Shown: positions 46,003 to 55,012 of the stretch, in pieces
How positions within the stretch are numbered: position 1 is the stretch's first letter
Layout of the letters: every line of letters starts with the position of its first letter
Source: Paenibacillus sp. 37
GTDB taxonomy: Bacteria > Bacillota > Bacilli > Paenibacillales > Paenibacillaceae
Length of the DNA: 64,000 bases
NCBI RefSeq assembly: GCF_008386395.1
Contig: NZ_CP043761.1
Location: 5,704,001 to 5,768,000, forward strand
Direction of reading: 5' to 3'
Translations under genes and position numbers: made by a program
The notes under the pieces: model-generated
Databases searched by the model: none
What the model was told of the DNA's origin: nothing
What the model saw: the letters and a program-made list of their open reading frames with translations, nothing else

Positions 46003-46050
46003 AAAGAGGATGGCGCAGCACCTGTAACCAGGTATTGCGCCATCCTCTTT
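46003..46050. terminator. Bidirectional terminator after psd
   Basis: AAAGAGGATGGCGCA (46003-46017) pairs perfectly with TGCGCCATCCTCTTT (46036-46050). It also faces the small minus-strand gene at 46125. Confidence 0.88.
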
Positions 46051-46124
46051 ATGAATTCATATTCATCCATATATACATGCAATACGAAGCTTCGCTCCGT
46101 CGTTATTGGTCTGCTGAGTTCTCC

Positions 46125-46241
46125 TCAAAACCACACATCTTGCAAGTCCTCTGCCGGTTTGAAGCGACGCAGACGGTTCCGGAAAATATTGCATCCCTTC
46201 GTAGAGCATCCCCGGTTGCGGACCCGACGTTTTCCGTTCAT
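46125..46241 (-). CDS. Small highly basic hypothetical protein, 38 residues
   Basis: ATG 46241 has an excellent ribosome site (AAAGGGGGAA, six bases away). The product opens MNGKRRVRNRGCSTKGCNIF and ends RRFKPAEDLQDVWF; it has about ten Arg/Lys in the first 27 residues and two cysteines five apart. I do not recognise the family. It stands alone between the AraC gene and the psd terminator. The compact basic composition would suit a nucleic-acid-binding or spore-packed peptide, but there is no evidence for either. Confidence 0.6.
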   Translation of the reverse strand: MNGKRRVRNRGCSTKGCNIFRNRLRRFKPAEDLQDVWF

Positions 46242-46332
46242 CACAAGTTCCCCCTTTTGGTCATCTGGAATGCTAGATAATTACCCTTGCGTTCCAGACT
46301 TGAAACGGTTTCCTGTTCTTCTCATCAGAATT

Positions 46333-47118
46333 TCAACGAATCTCGGACGGGCTTTTGCCTGTATACTGCTTGAACTGACGACTGAAGAAGAAGATATCCC
46401 GGTATCCCAGAGCATCCGCCACTTCAGTCACATTCATGCCGGTATGCACCAGCAGATGTTCCGCCCGTTCAATACGCATGCGGATAATATAAGATTGCAC
46501 CGATGATCCAACCAATTCCTTGAACTTGATTGAGAAGTATCGGGGCGATAAGCCAGCCCGCGCAGCCAGATCTTCGACCCGATGTGTAATCCCCGGATGC
46601 TGACGCACATAATTGGCGACCTCCTGGATGACATCAGACAACTGGTTGCTTACCTTTTTCTCCACAGGTTCTTCCGTATCAGCCCGCAGCAAATGAATCA
46701 TCAATTGCTTCAGAATCAATCGGCTCTCTTCATCACGTCCGTACACATCCGATAAGAACAGTCTTACATAACGTGCCAGCAAGTGCTCAAACTCCACCGT
46801 TTCCTGTACCTCGCGATAGGACTGAGGCACATCAGTCACAGGTCCGTCCACATCAAAGTGAATATACGTAAGTACCAACGGTTTTTGTTTATTATGTGTT
46901 GCAGTAGGATGATCTCCTGGCCTGAACAAAAAACAACTACCCTTGCCAACTTCATACGACTGGTCATTCAGTACAAGCGTTCCTTCACCACTCCATACAT
47001 AAAATAAATCATAGTTTTGCATCGGTTTTTCCCGCTTCTGCCACTTCCAGCCCGGTTCACAGACAATTTTGGCGACAGCGGGCAAAATAACAAATGATGA
47101 CGGCGATGCCTGCAGCAT
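46333..47118 (-). CDS. AraC-family transcriptional regulator
   Basis: Regulator of 261 residues: an N-terminal cupin sensor (NYDLFYVWSGEGTLVLNDQS, GSCFLFRPGDHPTA) and a C-terminal double HTH (RVEDLAARAGLSPRYFSIKF; MNVTEVADALGYRDIFFFSR). AAGGGGGAG precedes ATG 47118. This architecture is typical of sugar-responsive activators. The adjacent genes give no obvious target: the small basic gene lies 90 bases downstream in the same direction and the MocR gene 178 bases upstream. No known specific orthologue. Confidence 0.88.
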   Translation of the reverse strand: MLQASPSSFVILPAVAKIVCEPGWKWQKREKPMQNYDLFYVWSGEGTLVLNDQSYEVGKGSCFLFRPGDHPTATHNKQKPLVLTYIHFDVDGPVTDVPQSYREVQETVEFEHLLARYVRLFLSDVYGRDEESRLILKQLMIHLLRADTEEPVEKKVSNQLSDVIQEVANYVRQHPGITHRVEDLAARAGLSPRYFSIKFKELVGSSVQSYIIRMRIERAEHLLVHTGMNVTEVADALGYRDIFFFSRQFKQYTGKSPSEIR

Positions 47119-47296
47119 GTCGCCACTCCCCCTTGATAGTTAATCTCTCTGCATATGGCATCATTCTGATCTGAATCTCACTTCTTCAATCAAGGCCATA
47201 TGTATTTAAGCATCTAGCATCATTCAATACAACTTGCTCATATATGATCTCTGCTCTTACAGGAGCGAAATGTCTTATCCCATTATACAGCGGAAT

Positions 47297-48757
47297 TCAC
47301 CGAAACGAAAATGTGCACTTCTCCCAGGCTAACCGCATTCGCCGGATTCCCTCTGTCATCTCTTCTTTCTCCAGATGTGCAAAAGCAAAGCAGGCCGCCG
47401 GATGACCTGAAGTCAGCCGATATCGCTCTGCATCACGAAACAGTATGCCATCCTCCTCAGCAAGCTTTTTAAATCGCTGATAACTGTCCACATCACCATT
47501 CCAGGTAGCGTAGATATGCAGTCCTGCATCACCAAGCTGCATCGTGAATGCTTCCGGTAACTGTAGTTCCATCTCTCGGACAAAAAAACCATGCCGTTCC
47601 CCGTATAACCGGGTTAACCGCCGTAAGTGCCTCAGGTAACCTCCTCTGGTCATAAATTTTGCCAGTGCGCGCTGCTCTAACAGCGCCGGAGGTACCGGTT
47701 CATACAGCGCCTTGGCGGCAAGGAGAGGTTCTACCAGGCCAGGCGGCAGTACGGCATAACCAAGTCGGAACGAAGCAACCATCGTTTGTGAGAATGAACC
47801 GACATAGATGACGCGCTGTTCACGATCAAGCACTTTAAGAGGTTCAATTGGTCTTCCTCCCCATCGGAATTCACTGTCATAATCATCTTCAATAATGACC
47901 GCATTCCGCTTCGAAGCCCATGCAAGCAAGGCACGTCTTCTGTCCAACCTCAGCACGGCACCTGTTGGAAACTGCCGGGTAGGGGTGACAAATAACGTCT
48001 GTGCCTCCCAAGGTTGCGGAATAATGCCTGCGGTATCCACATCTGCCGGGATGATGTACCCTCCACAGGACTTGACGGCATGGGCAATGCCCGGATACCC
48101 CGGGTTCTCCAATACAACTGCTGTATTCTCCGTAATCAGCAATTGAGATAGCAGGGTGATACCTTGCATTGAACCACTGAACAATACAATCTGAGAGGGT
48201 TCAGCCTGAATACCACGTGTCCATCTGAGATGGGAGGCGATGGCCTCACGCAGCTCCGGATCTCCGGCTACACCGCTGGATTCTCGCCAACCACTGCGAT
48301 GAACCGCAGCGAGTGCACTTTTCCACTCCCCTAACGGGAAATGTTCTGCAGGCATGCGCTGCATTTGAAAATTAATGACGGACGCCTTCGGTGAAGACAT
48401 TGGAGTCCGCAGGACTTCATGTTGCGTATTCAACATCTGTACTCGTTCCCCCCAGGCAGACAGCTTGAGAACGGCTTCCTGTTTTTCATTTTCCTGAGTG
48501 GATAATGTTTCGGTGACAAATGTACCTCTTCCCCGATGTGCATGGACATAACCATCCGCAAGCAGCATGTCGTATACCTGAGCTACCGAACCACGTGACA
48601 TCTCATATTGCTTTGCCAACTCACGGGTGGAAGGAAGTCTCGTACCTCCCACCAATGTGCCTGCATGAATGGCATCACGTAACGCATGGTACAATGCCTC
48701 ATACTTGTATCGATGCTGAAGTTCATAGGTATCCATAGGTAGCCAAAATTCCATCAT
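47297..48757 (-). CDS. MocR/PdxR-type regulator (GntR HTH fused to aminotransferase fold)
   Basis: About 486 residues. The N-terminal GntR wHTH (LRDAIHAGTLVGGTRLPSTR, YEMSRGSVAQVYDMLLADGY) is joined to a fold-type I aminotransferase domain with the PLP region IIEDDYDSEFRWGGRPIEPL and SFSQTMVASFRLGYAVLP; a threonine-methionine stands where the Schiff-base lysine of enzymes is often SK. It likely senses pyridoxal phosphate. ATG 48757 follows AGAGGTG. It is divergent from a PNPOx-fold protein, matching the PdxR pattern of regulating vitamin B6 genes. Direct repeats AATTGGCCTA (48796) and AATTGGATCTA (48820) in the shared promoter could be its sites. Confidence 0.85.
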   Translation of the reverse strand: MMEFWLPMDTYELQHRYKYEALYHALRDAIHAGTLVGGTRLPSTRELAKQYEMSRGSVAQVYDMLLADGYVHAHRGRGTFVTETLSTQENEKQEAVLKLSAWGERVQMLNTQHEVLRTPMSSPKASVINFQMQRMPAEHFPLGEWKSALAAVHRSGWRESSGVAGDPELREAIASHLRWTRGIQAEPSQIVLFSGSMQGITLLSQLLITENTAVVLENPGYPGIAHAVKSCGGYIIPADVDTAGIIPQPWEAQTLFVTPTRQFPTGAVLRLDRRRALLAWASKRNAVIIEDDYDSEFRWGGRPIEPLKVLDREQRVIYVGSFSQTMVASFRLGYAVLPPGLVEPLLAAKALYEPVPPALLEQRALAKFMTRGGYLRHLRRLTRLYGERHGFFVREMELQLPEAFTMQLGDAGLHIYATWNGDVDSYQRFKKLAEEDGILFRDAERYRLTSGHPAACFAFAHLEKEEMTEGIRRMRLAWEKCTFSFR

Positions 48758-48908
48758 GCACCTCTCTTCATTTGTCTTCATTGTAATCCCCGACTAATTG
48801 GCCTACTAAAGTGAATGTAAATTGGATCTATTTCATTGTCAATGTATGAACTATGGTTATGCATAAGAGATGGCGTTCTATTATACATTCAATGATGGGG
48901 GAATACAC

Positions 48909-49526
48909 ATGAGACGGAAAGAATTCACAGTAGATGAAGAACAAGAGATTACGGCATTTCTGGATCAGTGCTCCTTCGGGTTTCTGGGAACGGTCAGTCC
49001 GGACGGACAACCACGGGTTACACCTCTGAATTTCGTATATATGGACGGTTGCTTTTATTTCCACGGCAGTCTGGCTGGCGAGAAGATGAAACAGATTAAA
49101 CAGGATTCGTCGGTCAGTTTCACGGTAGCTGAGGAATTCTCCTTGATTCCATCCTATTTCAGTGATCCTGAGCTTGCTTGTCCGGCGACTTCTTTCTTCA
49201 AAAGTGTCATGGCCTTTGGTCAGGCAGAACCGGTTAAAGATCTGGACATCAAAGGTAAGGTGCTGCAACGATTTATGGAAAAACTCCAACCGCAAGGCGG
49301 ATATGTACCGATCGACGCTAATGACTCACGTTACACAGGAAACCTCAAAGCTGTAGCCGTTGTAAGAATTATGCCGGAACGAGTCACTGCCAAATTTAAA
49401 TTCGGACAAAATTGGTCCATTGAACGCTTGGATCACATACGTGGTGAACTGGAACAGCGCAATGAGGGACGAGATGCTGAAACCGCTGAGATGATGCGGA
49501 AATATTGTCCATTTCATCAGCAATAA
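48909..49526 (+). CDS. Pyridoxamine 5'-phosphate oxidase-fold protein
   Basis: Flavin-binding split-barrel protein of 205 residues. The N-terminal half has FLDQCSFGFLGTVSPDGQPR and PLNFVYMDGCFYFHG, and GEKMKQIKQDSSVSFTV, typical of the PNPOx-like/FMN-binding family; the C-terminal part (ALKVVRIMPERVTAKFKFGQ-like) matches the general stress/nitroimidazole-type subgroup rather than classical PdxH. GGGGGA precedes ATG 48909. Divergent transcription from a MocR regulator suggests a B6- or flavin-related substrate. Enzymatic specificity is not determinable. Confidence 0.83.
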   Translation: MRRKEFTVDEEQEITAFLDQCSFGFLGTVSPDGQPRVTPLNFVYMDGCFYFHGSLAGEKMKQIKQDSSVSFTVAEEFSLIPSYFSDPELACPATSFFKSVMAFGQAEPVKDLDIKGKVLQRFMEKLQPQGGYVPIDANDSRYTGNLKAVAVVRIMPERVTAKFKFGQNWSIERLDHIRGELEQRNEGRDAETAEMMRKYCPFHQQ

Positions 49527-49633
49527 GTTTCATTTCTTGAGGATTAATCCAAGGTTGATTCAACGATAACCCACCCGAAAACCCTCTGCAACAACGCGGT
49601 AAAGCGATATAACTGTCATATTGCGTAATTTCC

Positions 49634-49662
49634 GTGACGGGGGCATGTCAAGGTGATATAAT
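49634..49662 (+). promoter_or_regulatory. SigmaA-type promoter of the aminotransferase gene
   Basis: GTGACG (49634-49639), 17-bp spacer, TATAAT (49657-49662). Confidence 0.6.
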
Positions 49663-49703
49663 GTTAGGCAGTTGAATCACAAAGACTTGGAAGGATGAAA
49701 AGA

Positions 49704-51002
49704 ATGAATCCACTGGCTGAACAGTTGAACGAAAGTATTCAGACAGGCAGCAGTCACGTCTACTCCATGCTGTCACAGCTTGGCAAAGAAATTTATTTTC
49801 CTAAAGAGGGGATTTTGAGTCAATCTGCTGAAGCAGCAAGCTTGGCCAAGACCCATAATGCCACGATTGGTATCGCCCTGGAGGGTGGTGTGCCGATGCA
49901 TCTTCAGGTCATTCAGGAGAAGCTCTCTGCATTCCAGCCAAAGGATCTGTATCCTTACGCTCCACCTGCAGGCAAACCTGAATTGCGGACCGTCTGGAGA
50001 GACAAGATGCTGAAGGAAACGCCTTCCCTGAAAGGCAAAACGTTTGGCAATCCAATTGTAACCAATGCATTAACCCATGGACTAAGTATCGTAGCCGACC
50101 TGTTCGCCGATGAAGGGGACGCTGTCATATATCCGGATAAAAACTGGGAAAATTACGAGCTGACCTTCGGAATTCGTCGTCATGGCCAGTTAGTTCATTA
50201 TCCCCTGTTCGATGATCAGTTGAACTTCAACAGTGATGGTCTTCTTCAGGCTTTGCTTGATCAAAAGGACAAAGGTAAAGCGATCGTCCTGCTCAACTTC
50301 CCGAATAACCCAACAGGTTATACGCCTGGAGCGGAAGAAGCAGATGCCATTGTAAACACGATTCTTCAGGCAGCTGAAGCCGGCGTTAACGTGGTTGCTG
50401 TAACAGATGATGCCTACTTTGGACTGTTCTTCGAAGATTCCATTCATGAATCCCTGTTTGGCAAACTTGCCAACATTCATCCACGTGTGTTGACTGTAAA
50501 AGTGGATGGTGCAACCAAGGAGGAGTTCGTATGGGGCTTCCGCGTTGGATTCATTACGTATGCCCATGAAGATGCAGCCGTTCTGCATGCATTGGAGCAA
50601 AAAACACTCGGTATTATCCGGGCAACTATCTCCAGTGGACCGCATCCTTCCCAGACTTTTGTATTGGATGCGCTCAAAGCACCGGAGTTTGAAGCACAGA
50701 AACAGGAGAAATTCGAGATTATGAAAGGCCGCGCCAATAAGGTAAAAGCCATTCTCGATAGCGGCAAGTATGGAGATGCATGGGACTATTATCCGTTCAA
50801 CTCCGGTTACTTCATGTGCCTGAAGCTGAAAGAAGTTGGCGCTGAAGAACTCCGAAGCCATTTGCTGCACAAATACGGTGTGGGTACAATTGCGCTGGGT
50901 GAATCAGATCTGCGAATCGCCTTCTCCTGTATTGAAGAATCCGGATTGGAAGATCTGTATGAAACCATCTATCGTGGAGTTCAGGATCTGCGGACGACTT
51001 AG
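49704..51002 (+). CDS. PLP-dependent class I/II aminotransferase
   Basis: Cytoplasmic fold-type I aminotransferase of about 432 residues. Motifs are YPYAPPAGKPELRTVWRDKM, NALTHGLSIVADLFADEGDA (cofactor phosphate loop region), VLLNFPNNPTGYTP (NNPTG) and DGATKEEFVWGFRVGF, whose lysine should form the Schiff base. ATG 49704 is nine bases after GGAAGG; ATG 49695 abuts that site. Sequence resembles the aspartate/aromatic-type aminotransferases of Paenibacillus; the amino-acid substrate cannot be fixed. Transcribed from its own promoter and closed by a strong terminator. Confidence 0.88.
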   Translation: MNPLAEQLNESIQTGSSHVYSMLSQLGKEIYFPKEGILSQSAEAASLAKTHNATIGIALEGGVPMHLQVIQEKLSAFQPKDLYPYAPPAGKPELRTVWRDKMLKETPSLKGKTFGNPIVTNALTHGLSIVADLFADEGDAVIYPDKNWENYELTFGIRRHGQLVHYPLFDDQLNFNSDGLLQALLDQKDKGKAIVLLNFPNNPTGYTPGAEEADAIVNTILQAAEAGVNVVAVTDDAYFGLFFEDSIHESLFGKLANIHPRVLTVKVDGATKEEFVWGFRVGFITYAHEDAAVLHALEQKTLGIIRATISSGPHPSQTFVLDALKAPEFEAQKQEKFEIMKGRANKVKAILDSGKYGDAWDYYPFNSGYFMCLKLKEVGAEELRSHLLHKYGVGTIALGESDLRIAFSCIEESGLEDLYETIYRGVQDLRTT

Positions 51003-51080
51003 TTAAAACAGACAGTAGCGAATTAACGCAATTTCAATGGTTCAGGGGAAAGAGGATCATGTCTGAACCCTGAATGATAT

Positions 51081-51138
51081 AAGAACCCTCTGTATGCCGG
51101 GACGACGTTACATGTCTCCGAATATACAGAGGGTTCTT
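51081..51138 (+). terminator. Intrinsic terminator after the aminotransferase gene
   Basis: AAGAACCCTCTGTAT (51081-51095) pairs perfectly with ATACAGAGGGTTCTT (51124-51138), then TTGGTGTTTT. The remaining stretch to 51305 carries only the possible promoter of the YjcZ gene. Confidence 0.85.
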
Positions 51139-51248
51139 TTGGTGTTTTACAACTCATCAGATATCACTTACCACACCGGGACAGCTGCCCAAAAACTCGA
51201 ATTTCCAACTTTTCCGGGCATCGGCCCAATCAGCCTAACCCCAAGGCA

Positions 51249-51257
51249 CATAATATA
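51249..51257 (+). promoter_or_regulatory. Possible sporulation-type -10 element upstream of yjcZ-like gene
   Basis: CATAATATA fits the sigma-K -10 pattern CATANNNTA, about 50 bases before the start codon. No clear -35 partner was found. Confidence 0.3.
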
Positions 51258-51305
51258 CGATGTACGCAAGGGCGTGCCAAACAACCACTTGAAAGGGGAA
51301 TGACC

Positions 51306-51431
51306 ATGTCTGGAGTTGAAGATACAAGAGGCGGTTATGGATGCGGCGGTTACGGAGGATTTACTAACACAGGTGCCATTCTCGTTCTGTTCATCTTGCT
51401 CGTAATTATCACTAAATCGTTCCTCTGTTAG
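51306..51431 (+). CDS. YjcZ-family small sporulation membrane peptide
   Basis: A 41-residue peptide: MSGVEDTRGGYGCGGYGGFT, then a single transmembrane helix (TGAILVLFILLVIITKSFLC). The Gly/Tyr-rich head and the ILVLFILLVII tail are the YjcZ/YczB family pattern, small peptides made during Bacillus sporulation. AAAGGGGA lies before the ATG. It is monocistronic with its own terminator. The role is unknown beyond association with sporulation. Confidence 0.88.
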   Translation: MSGVEDTRGGYGCGGYGGFTNTGAILVLFILLVIITKSFLC

Positions 51432-51490
51432 TACCAATACACACTTGCGCGAGAACCAAGTGATCTGATTGCATGATTCCATTACAGCAC

Positions 51491-51533
51491 AAAGAAGGGT
51501 ATACCGGGATACAGCCCGGCATACCCTTCTTTT
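51491..51533. terminator. Bidirectional terminator between yjcZ-like and ecsB
   Basis: AAAGAAGGGTATACCGGG (51491-51508) pairs with CCCGGCATACCCTTCTTT (one G-T type mismatch), followed by TTTGTTA; convergent genes on both sides. Confidence 0.87.
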
Positions 51534-51604
51534 GTTATCTTTTGTACCTCTCACTGATGAACCCAATGTAATAATCCAAGTTGGTCAGGTGTCCGATCGA
51601 TTGT

Positions 51605-52822
51605 TTACTCGTCCTCTTCTTCCTTCAACCACTTGTTACCTTGTGAACGCCGCATGATCACAATCACCAGTATACTCAAAATAAGGGCTACTCCGGTGAC
51701 AGTCAGTCCGGTTGCTCCGGCAGCCAGCATAGGCAACCACATGAGTAACGCAGCCAGTGCATGTAGATGGAATATGAATCCCAACACCTGAGAACGACGA
51801 CTTTCTCCCGAGATCGGGTAGATCATAATCCAGAACGATTCACTATGACTGCGACGCAGCGCACCCAACTGAACACCTGCAAGCAACAGGAAGAACAGAT
51901 ACACCCCGACACCAAAGTAGCTGCCTGCTGTCCACCAGGATAGTAACATACCCAGTACAACCAGACGTAATACAATGGAAAACACTTCGGTTCGAATAAA
52001 CGTTTTGGTAATCAGATATCGGTAAGCTTTCCCTGCATTCCAGGGAAGACCGCTCCCCAATTTGCTAAGCCAGCGACGCGAACTTACTTTCTGTCCGGAT
52101 GAAGGCACATCCACGAACCAGCCGAGCGTCCGCATAACCCTGCCAGCCTGCCCCTGCTCCACCTGTATCAGACGTTCCCACGCCACCCGATGTTTTACCG
52201 GGATACGCAAGGCAACGATATAAACGACAGCCAGTAACAGCAGGAACCATACGCTGCGCTGAGGTGGTTGCCATAACCATGCGCCAACTGCCAGAACTGC
52301 CGAAGCCCAACGCAAGAGACGGTATCCTCTTGCCGCGCCAACCTGAACCATTCTTAGCTCTTGCCATGCTCCATAACTGGACAGCCCTTTCCACAGCAGC
52401 AGGAATACGATGAACCAGCCAAATGGCCGTGCATCCAGATCTGCTCTGACATAGAGAGGCCACAGTGTAACAAATACAAGCAGTAGGCCCAGACTTTTAT
52501 AGATGATGCCCCTGGCAAAGCTGTTCTTCAAATATTCCTGCATCCGGTATTCCTGTGGCCGCAGGAATACAATATCTGCTGGAAGCAGATATGTACGATA
52601 ACTGCTAAACAGCACCAGTGGCGCCAGCAGCAGCAATGCAATCCAGCGAATCGGGAATTCTGCGGGAATGTTCTGGACAAACGATGTATACCAGGCGGAG
52701 AACGCAATGACGAGAAATAAAAAGACCATAGCTACACCGCTCTGGATCACATAACCCAGATAAGGAAGAATTCCGTTCCAGAATCCTGTGCGTCTTTGCT
52801 TCCATAGCAGCTTGAGATCCAT
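51605..52822 (-). CDS. ecsB: EcsB-type ABC transporter membrane subunit
   Basis: Polytopic membrane protein of about 405 residues with roughly eight to ten hydrophobic segments, following the EcsB pattern: LLWKQRRTGFWNGILPYLGY at the N-terminus, LPADIVFLRPQEYRMQEYLK in the cytoplasmic loop, and YLITKTFIRTEVFSIVLRLV. EcsAB in B. subtilis affects secretion, intramembrane proteolysis (RasP) and sporulation; the transported substrate is not established. ATG 52822 is preferred to the overlapping TTG 52828. Translationally coupled to ecsA upstream. Confidence 0.88.
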   Translation of the reverse strand: MDLKLLWKQRRTGFWNGILPYLGYVIQSGVAMVFLFLVIAFSAWYTSFVQNIPAEFPIRWIALLLLAPLVLFSSYRTYLLPADIVFLRPQEYRMQEYLKNSFARGIIYKSLGLLLVFVTLWPLYVRADLDARPFGWFIVFLLLWKGLSSYGAWQELRMVQVGAARGYRLLRWASAVLAVGAWLWQPPQRSVWFLLLLAVVYIVALRIPVKHRVAWERLIQVEQGQAGRVMRTLGWFVDVPSSGQKVSSRRWLSKLGSGLPWNAGKAYRYLITKTFIRTEVFSIVLRLVVLGMLLSWWTAGSYFGVGVYLFFLLLAGVQLGALRRSHSESFWIMIYPISGESRRSQVLGFIFHLHALAALLMWLPMLAAGATGLTVTGVALILSILVIVIMRRSQGNKWLKEEEDE

Positions 52823-52824
52823 GC

Positions 52825-53577
52825 TCAATCCCTGCCTTGTACGAGGGAATAGAACATGTGCTCCAGCGTGGCATCCGATTCCCCGAATTGGGAGCGCAGT
52901 TCATTCAGCGTCCCTTGAGCAATAACCTGTCCACGATGCAGTACGATAAACCGGTCACAGTAATTTTCAATCGTGGACAGAATGTGTGAACTCAGCAGGA
53001 TGGATGATCCCGAAGCTTTCATCTCCAGCATAAAATCAAGCAAGGAGCGAATACCCAGCGGGTCCAGCCCCAGAAAAGGCTCATCAATAATGTACAGTGG
53101 CGGTCCGGCCACAAAAGCACACATAATCATGACCTTTTGCCGCATGCCCTTGGACAGGTGAGTCGACAGACTTGTACTTTTTTCATTCATACGGAATAAT
53201 TGCAGCAATTTCTCCGTACGTTGTTTGAAGTCAGCCTCCGACACATTGTACGCTCTTGCTGTAAACTCCAAATGCTCCATCACCGTCATCTCATCATACA
53301 ATTCGGGTGATTCCGGTACGAATGCCATGGCCGATTGGTAGATCTGCGCATCCTCGTCCCGCTTCTTGCCCATCACTCGCACTTCGCCCTGTTGAGGGGT
53401 CATCAAGCCGAGGATATGTTTCATGGTTGTACTTTTGCCAGCACCGTTTAAGCCGATTAGTCCAACCATCTCTCCACGTCCGACTTCCAGATCGATGCCG
53501 TGAAGGACCGGCCGTTTGGCACTATAACCTCCGCTTAACCCGCTGATTTGCAGAACAGGCGATTGAACATTTTCCAT
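52825..53577 (-). CDS. ecsA: EcsA-type ABC transporter ATPase
   Basis: ATPase of 250 residues with Walker A GLNGAGKST, Q-loop in MAFVPESPELYDEMTV, a signature that reads LSKGMRQKV (SKG replacing SGG, normal for this subgroup), Walker B LYIIDEPFLGLD and LSSHILSTIENYCDR. The next gene is the matching EcsB subunit, overlapping by a few bases. Together they form an exporter-like complex at the membrane. The DEAD-box helicase gene ends 27 bases upstream, so read-through is possible. Confidence 0.9.
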   Translation of the reverse strand: MENVQSPVLQISGLSGGYSAKRPVLHGIDLEVGRGEMVGLIGLNGAGKSTTMKHILGLMTPQQGEVRVMGKKRDEDAQIYQSAMAFVPESPELYDEMTVMEHLEFTARAYNVSEADFKQRTEKLLQLFRMNEKSTSLSTHLSKGMRQKVMIMCAFVAGPPLYIIDEPFLGLDPLGIRSLLDFMLEMKASGSSILLSSHILSTIENYCDRFIVLHRGQVIAQGTLNELRSQFGESDATLEHMFYSLVQGRD

Positions 53578-53604
53578 CTATCCCTGCACCCCTTTCGTCA
53601 GATT

Positions 53605-54978
53605 CTATTCTTCGGAGCGTGGCGTTTTATCTTTACTCCACTTGGGTGCTCCCTTGTTTTTACGATCCTGGTCGCGCTCCGTGCGGCCTGTATTGCCCGT
53701 TGGTTTGCTACCTGCTGGACGCGAATTGGAGATTGTAGCTCGGGTTCCCCCATTACGATTGCCCTGACCTGGTTTGCGATCTCTGGATTGTCCTGGTTTT
53801 CTGGAGAACGAATGTCCCTCAGGACGCGTATCCGGACGTGGATCAGCCTCCAATACTTTACCGCCGAAGAGTACACGTTCTGACAGTTCGATTCCGAGTT
53901 CGCGTGCGAATTTACGCATAATAAAGATCTGTGTTTCATCCACAATGGATAGCACAATACCCGAACGTCCCATTCGGCCTGTACGACCTGCACGGTGAAC
54001 ATAATGCTCCGAGTCAAAGGCAGGGTCATAGTTAATGACCATTGGCAATCCTTCGATATCCAGTCCTCTGGCAGCTACTTCGCTGGCGATCAGCAACTGA
54101 AGTTTGCCATTACGGAAGGCAGACAATACGTTACTGCGGGTCACTTTGTCAGCATCCCCATACAGCGCAGCAGCAGACAAACCCAGATGATTCATTTTTG
54201 CTTCAACTTCACCAATATCTTCGGTTGCATTCACAAATACGATTGCCCGATCCGGATTGTACTGTCTAACCAGACGACGCAGCATGTCAATTTTATTCCG
54301 GTTTTCTTCTACAAAATAATAATGCTCAAGGCCCGCAGCCGTAGCTCGATCCGGTTCAATTCCGATCTGAACAGGCTCTTTCATCTCACGCTTTGCGAGT
54401 CCAGCTGTATGCTCATCAATGGTTGCTGACAGGAAGATCAGCTGACGGTCCCGCAATGCGCTCTTGAGTACAAAGTTCACGTCACTTACACCGCCAAGTT
54501 GGAACACTTGGTCCGCTTCATCGATAACAATCGTAGAGACGTTGTGCATTTTCAGTTTTTTGAGTGTAATCAATTCCTTCAGTCGTCCTGGTGTACCCAC
54601 AACCAATTGTGGATGCTCACGCAGCTTCTCGATCTGACGTTTAGCCGCTGCGCCACCAATCAGACCCAATACGCCAATCTTACGTTCTTCCGCATAACGC
54701 TGCGCTTCACGTACAATTTGCATCGCCAGCTCTTGCGTAGGTGCAATAACGAGTTTCTGCGTGCCTTTGATATCCATTTTGATGGATTGTAACATTGGCA
54801 GCAAGTATGCCAGCGTTTTCCCTGTTCCCGTCTGGGATTTGGATACGACATCCCGGCCTTCCAAAATAACCGGGATCGTCTGAGCCTGTACAGGTGAAGG
54901 TTCGTTAATGCCATGTTTCGCCAAAACGGCCTCCAGATCCTGTTCCACGCCAATTGAAGCAAATGTTTGATTCGTCAT
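53605..54978 (-). CDS. DEAD-box ATP-dependent RNA helicase
   Basis: RNA-unwinding ATPase of 457 residues with motifs Q (FASIGVEQDLEAV), I (SQTGTGKT), Ia (PTQELAMQI), II (VIDEADQVF), III (SAT), V (ASEVAARGLDIEG) and VI (HRAGRTGR). The last 80 residues are disordered and basic (RKPGQSRDRKPGQGNRNGG), a typical RNA-binding tail. ATG 54978 has AAAGGATGG upstream; the longer frame to 55026 runs into element A copy 6. Likely role in ribosome assembly or mRNA turnover, often cold-induced; close CshA/CshB/DeaD assignment is not possible by eye. Confidence 0.9.
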   Translation of the reverse strand: MTNQTFASIGVEQDLEAVLAKHGINEPSPVQAQTIPVILEGRDVVSKSQTGTGKTLAYLLPMLQSIKMDIKGTQKLVIAPTQELAMQIVREAQRYAEERKIGVLGLIGGAAAKRQIEKLREHPQLVVGTPGRLKELITLKKLKMHNVSTIVIDEADQVFQLGGVSDVNFVLKSALRDRQLIFLSATIDEHTAGLAKREMKEPVQIGIEPDRATAAGLEHYYFVEENRNKIDMLRRLVRQYNPDRAIVFVNATEDIGEVEAKMNHLGLSAAALYGDADKVTRSNVLSAFRNGKLQLLIASEVAARGLDIEGLPMVINYDPAFDSEHYVHRAGRTGRMGRSGIVLSIVDETQIFIMRKFARELGIELSERVLFGGKVLEADPRPDTRPEGHSFSRKPGQSRDRKPGQGNRNGGTRATISNSRPAGSKPTGNTGRTERDQDRKNKGAPKWSKDKTPRSEE

Positions 54979-55012
54979 GTATGTCCATCCTTTTAATTTA
55001 TTCATTTTGATG

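Noticed and set aside
50190..50870. Minus-strand open frame of 226 codons
   Set aside because: Antisense to the aminotransferase gene with its NNPTG and PLP-lysine motifs.
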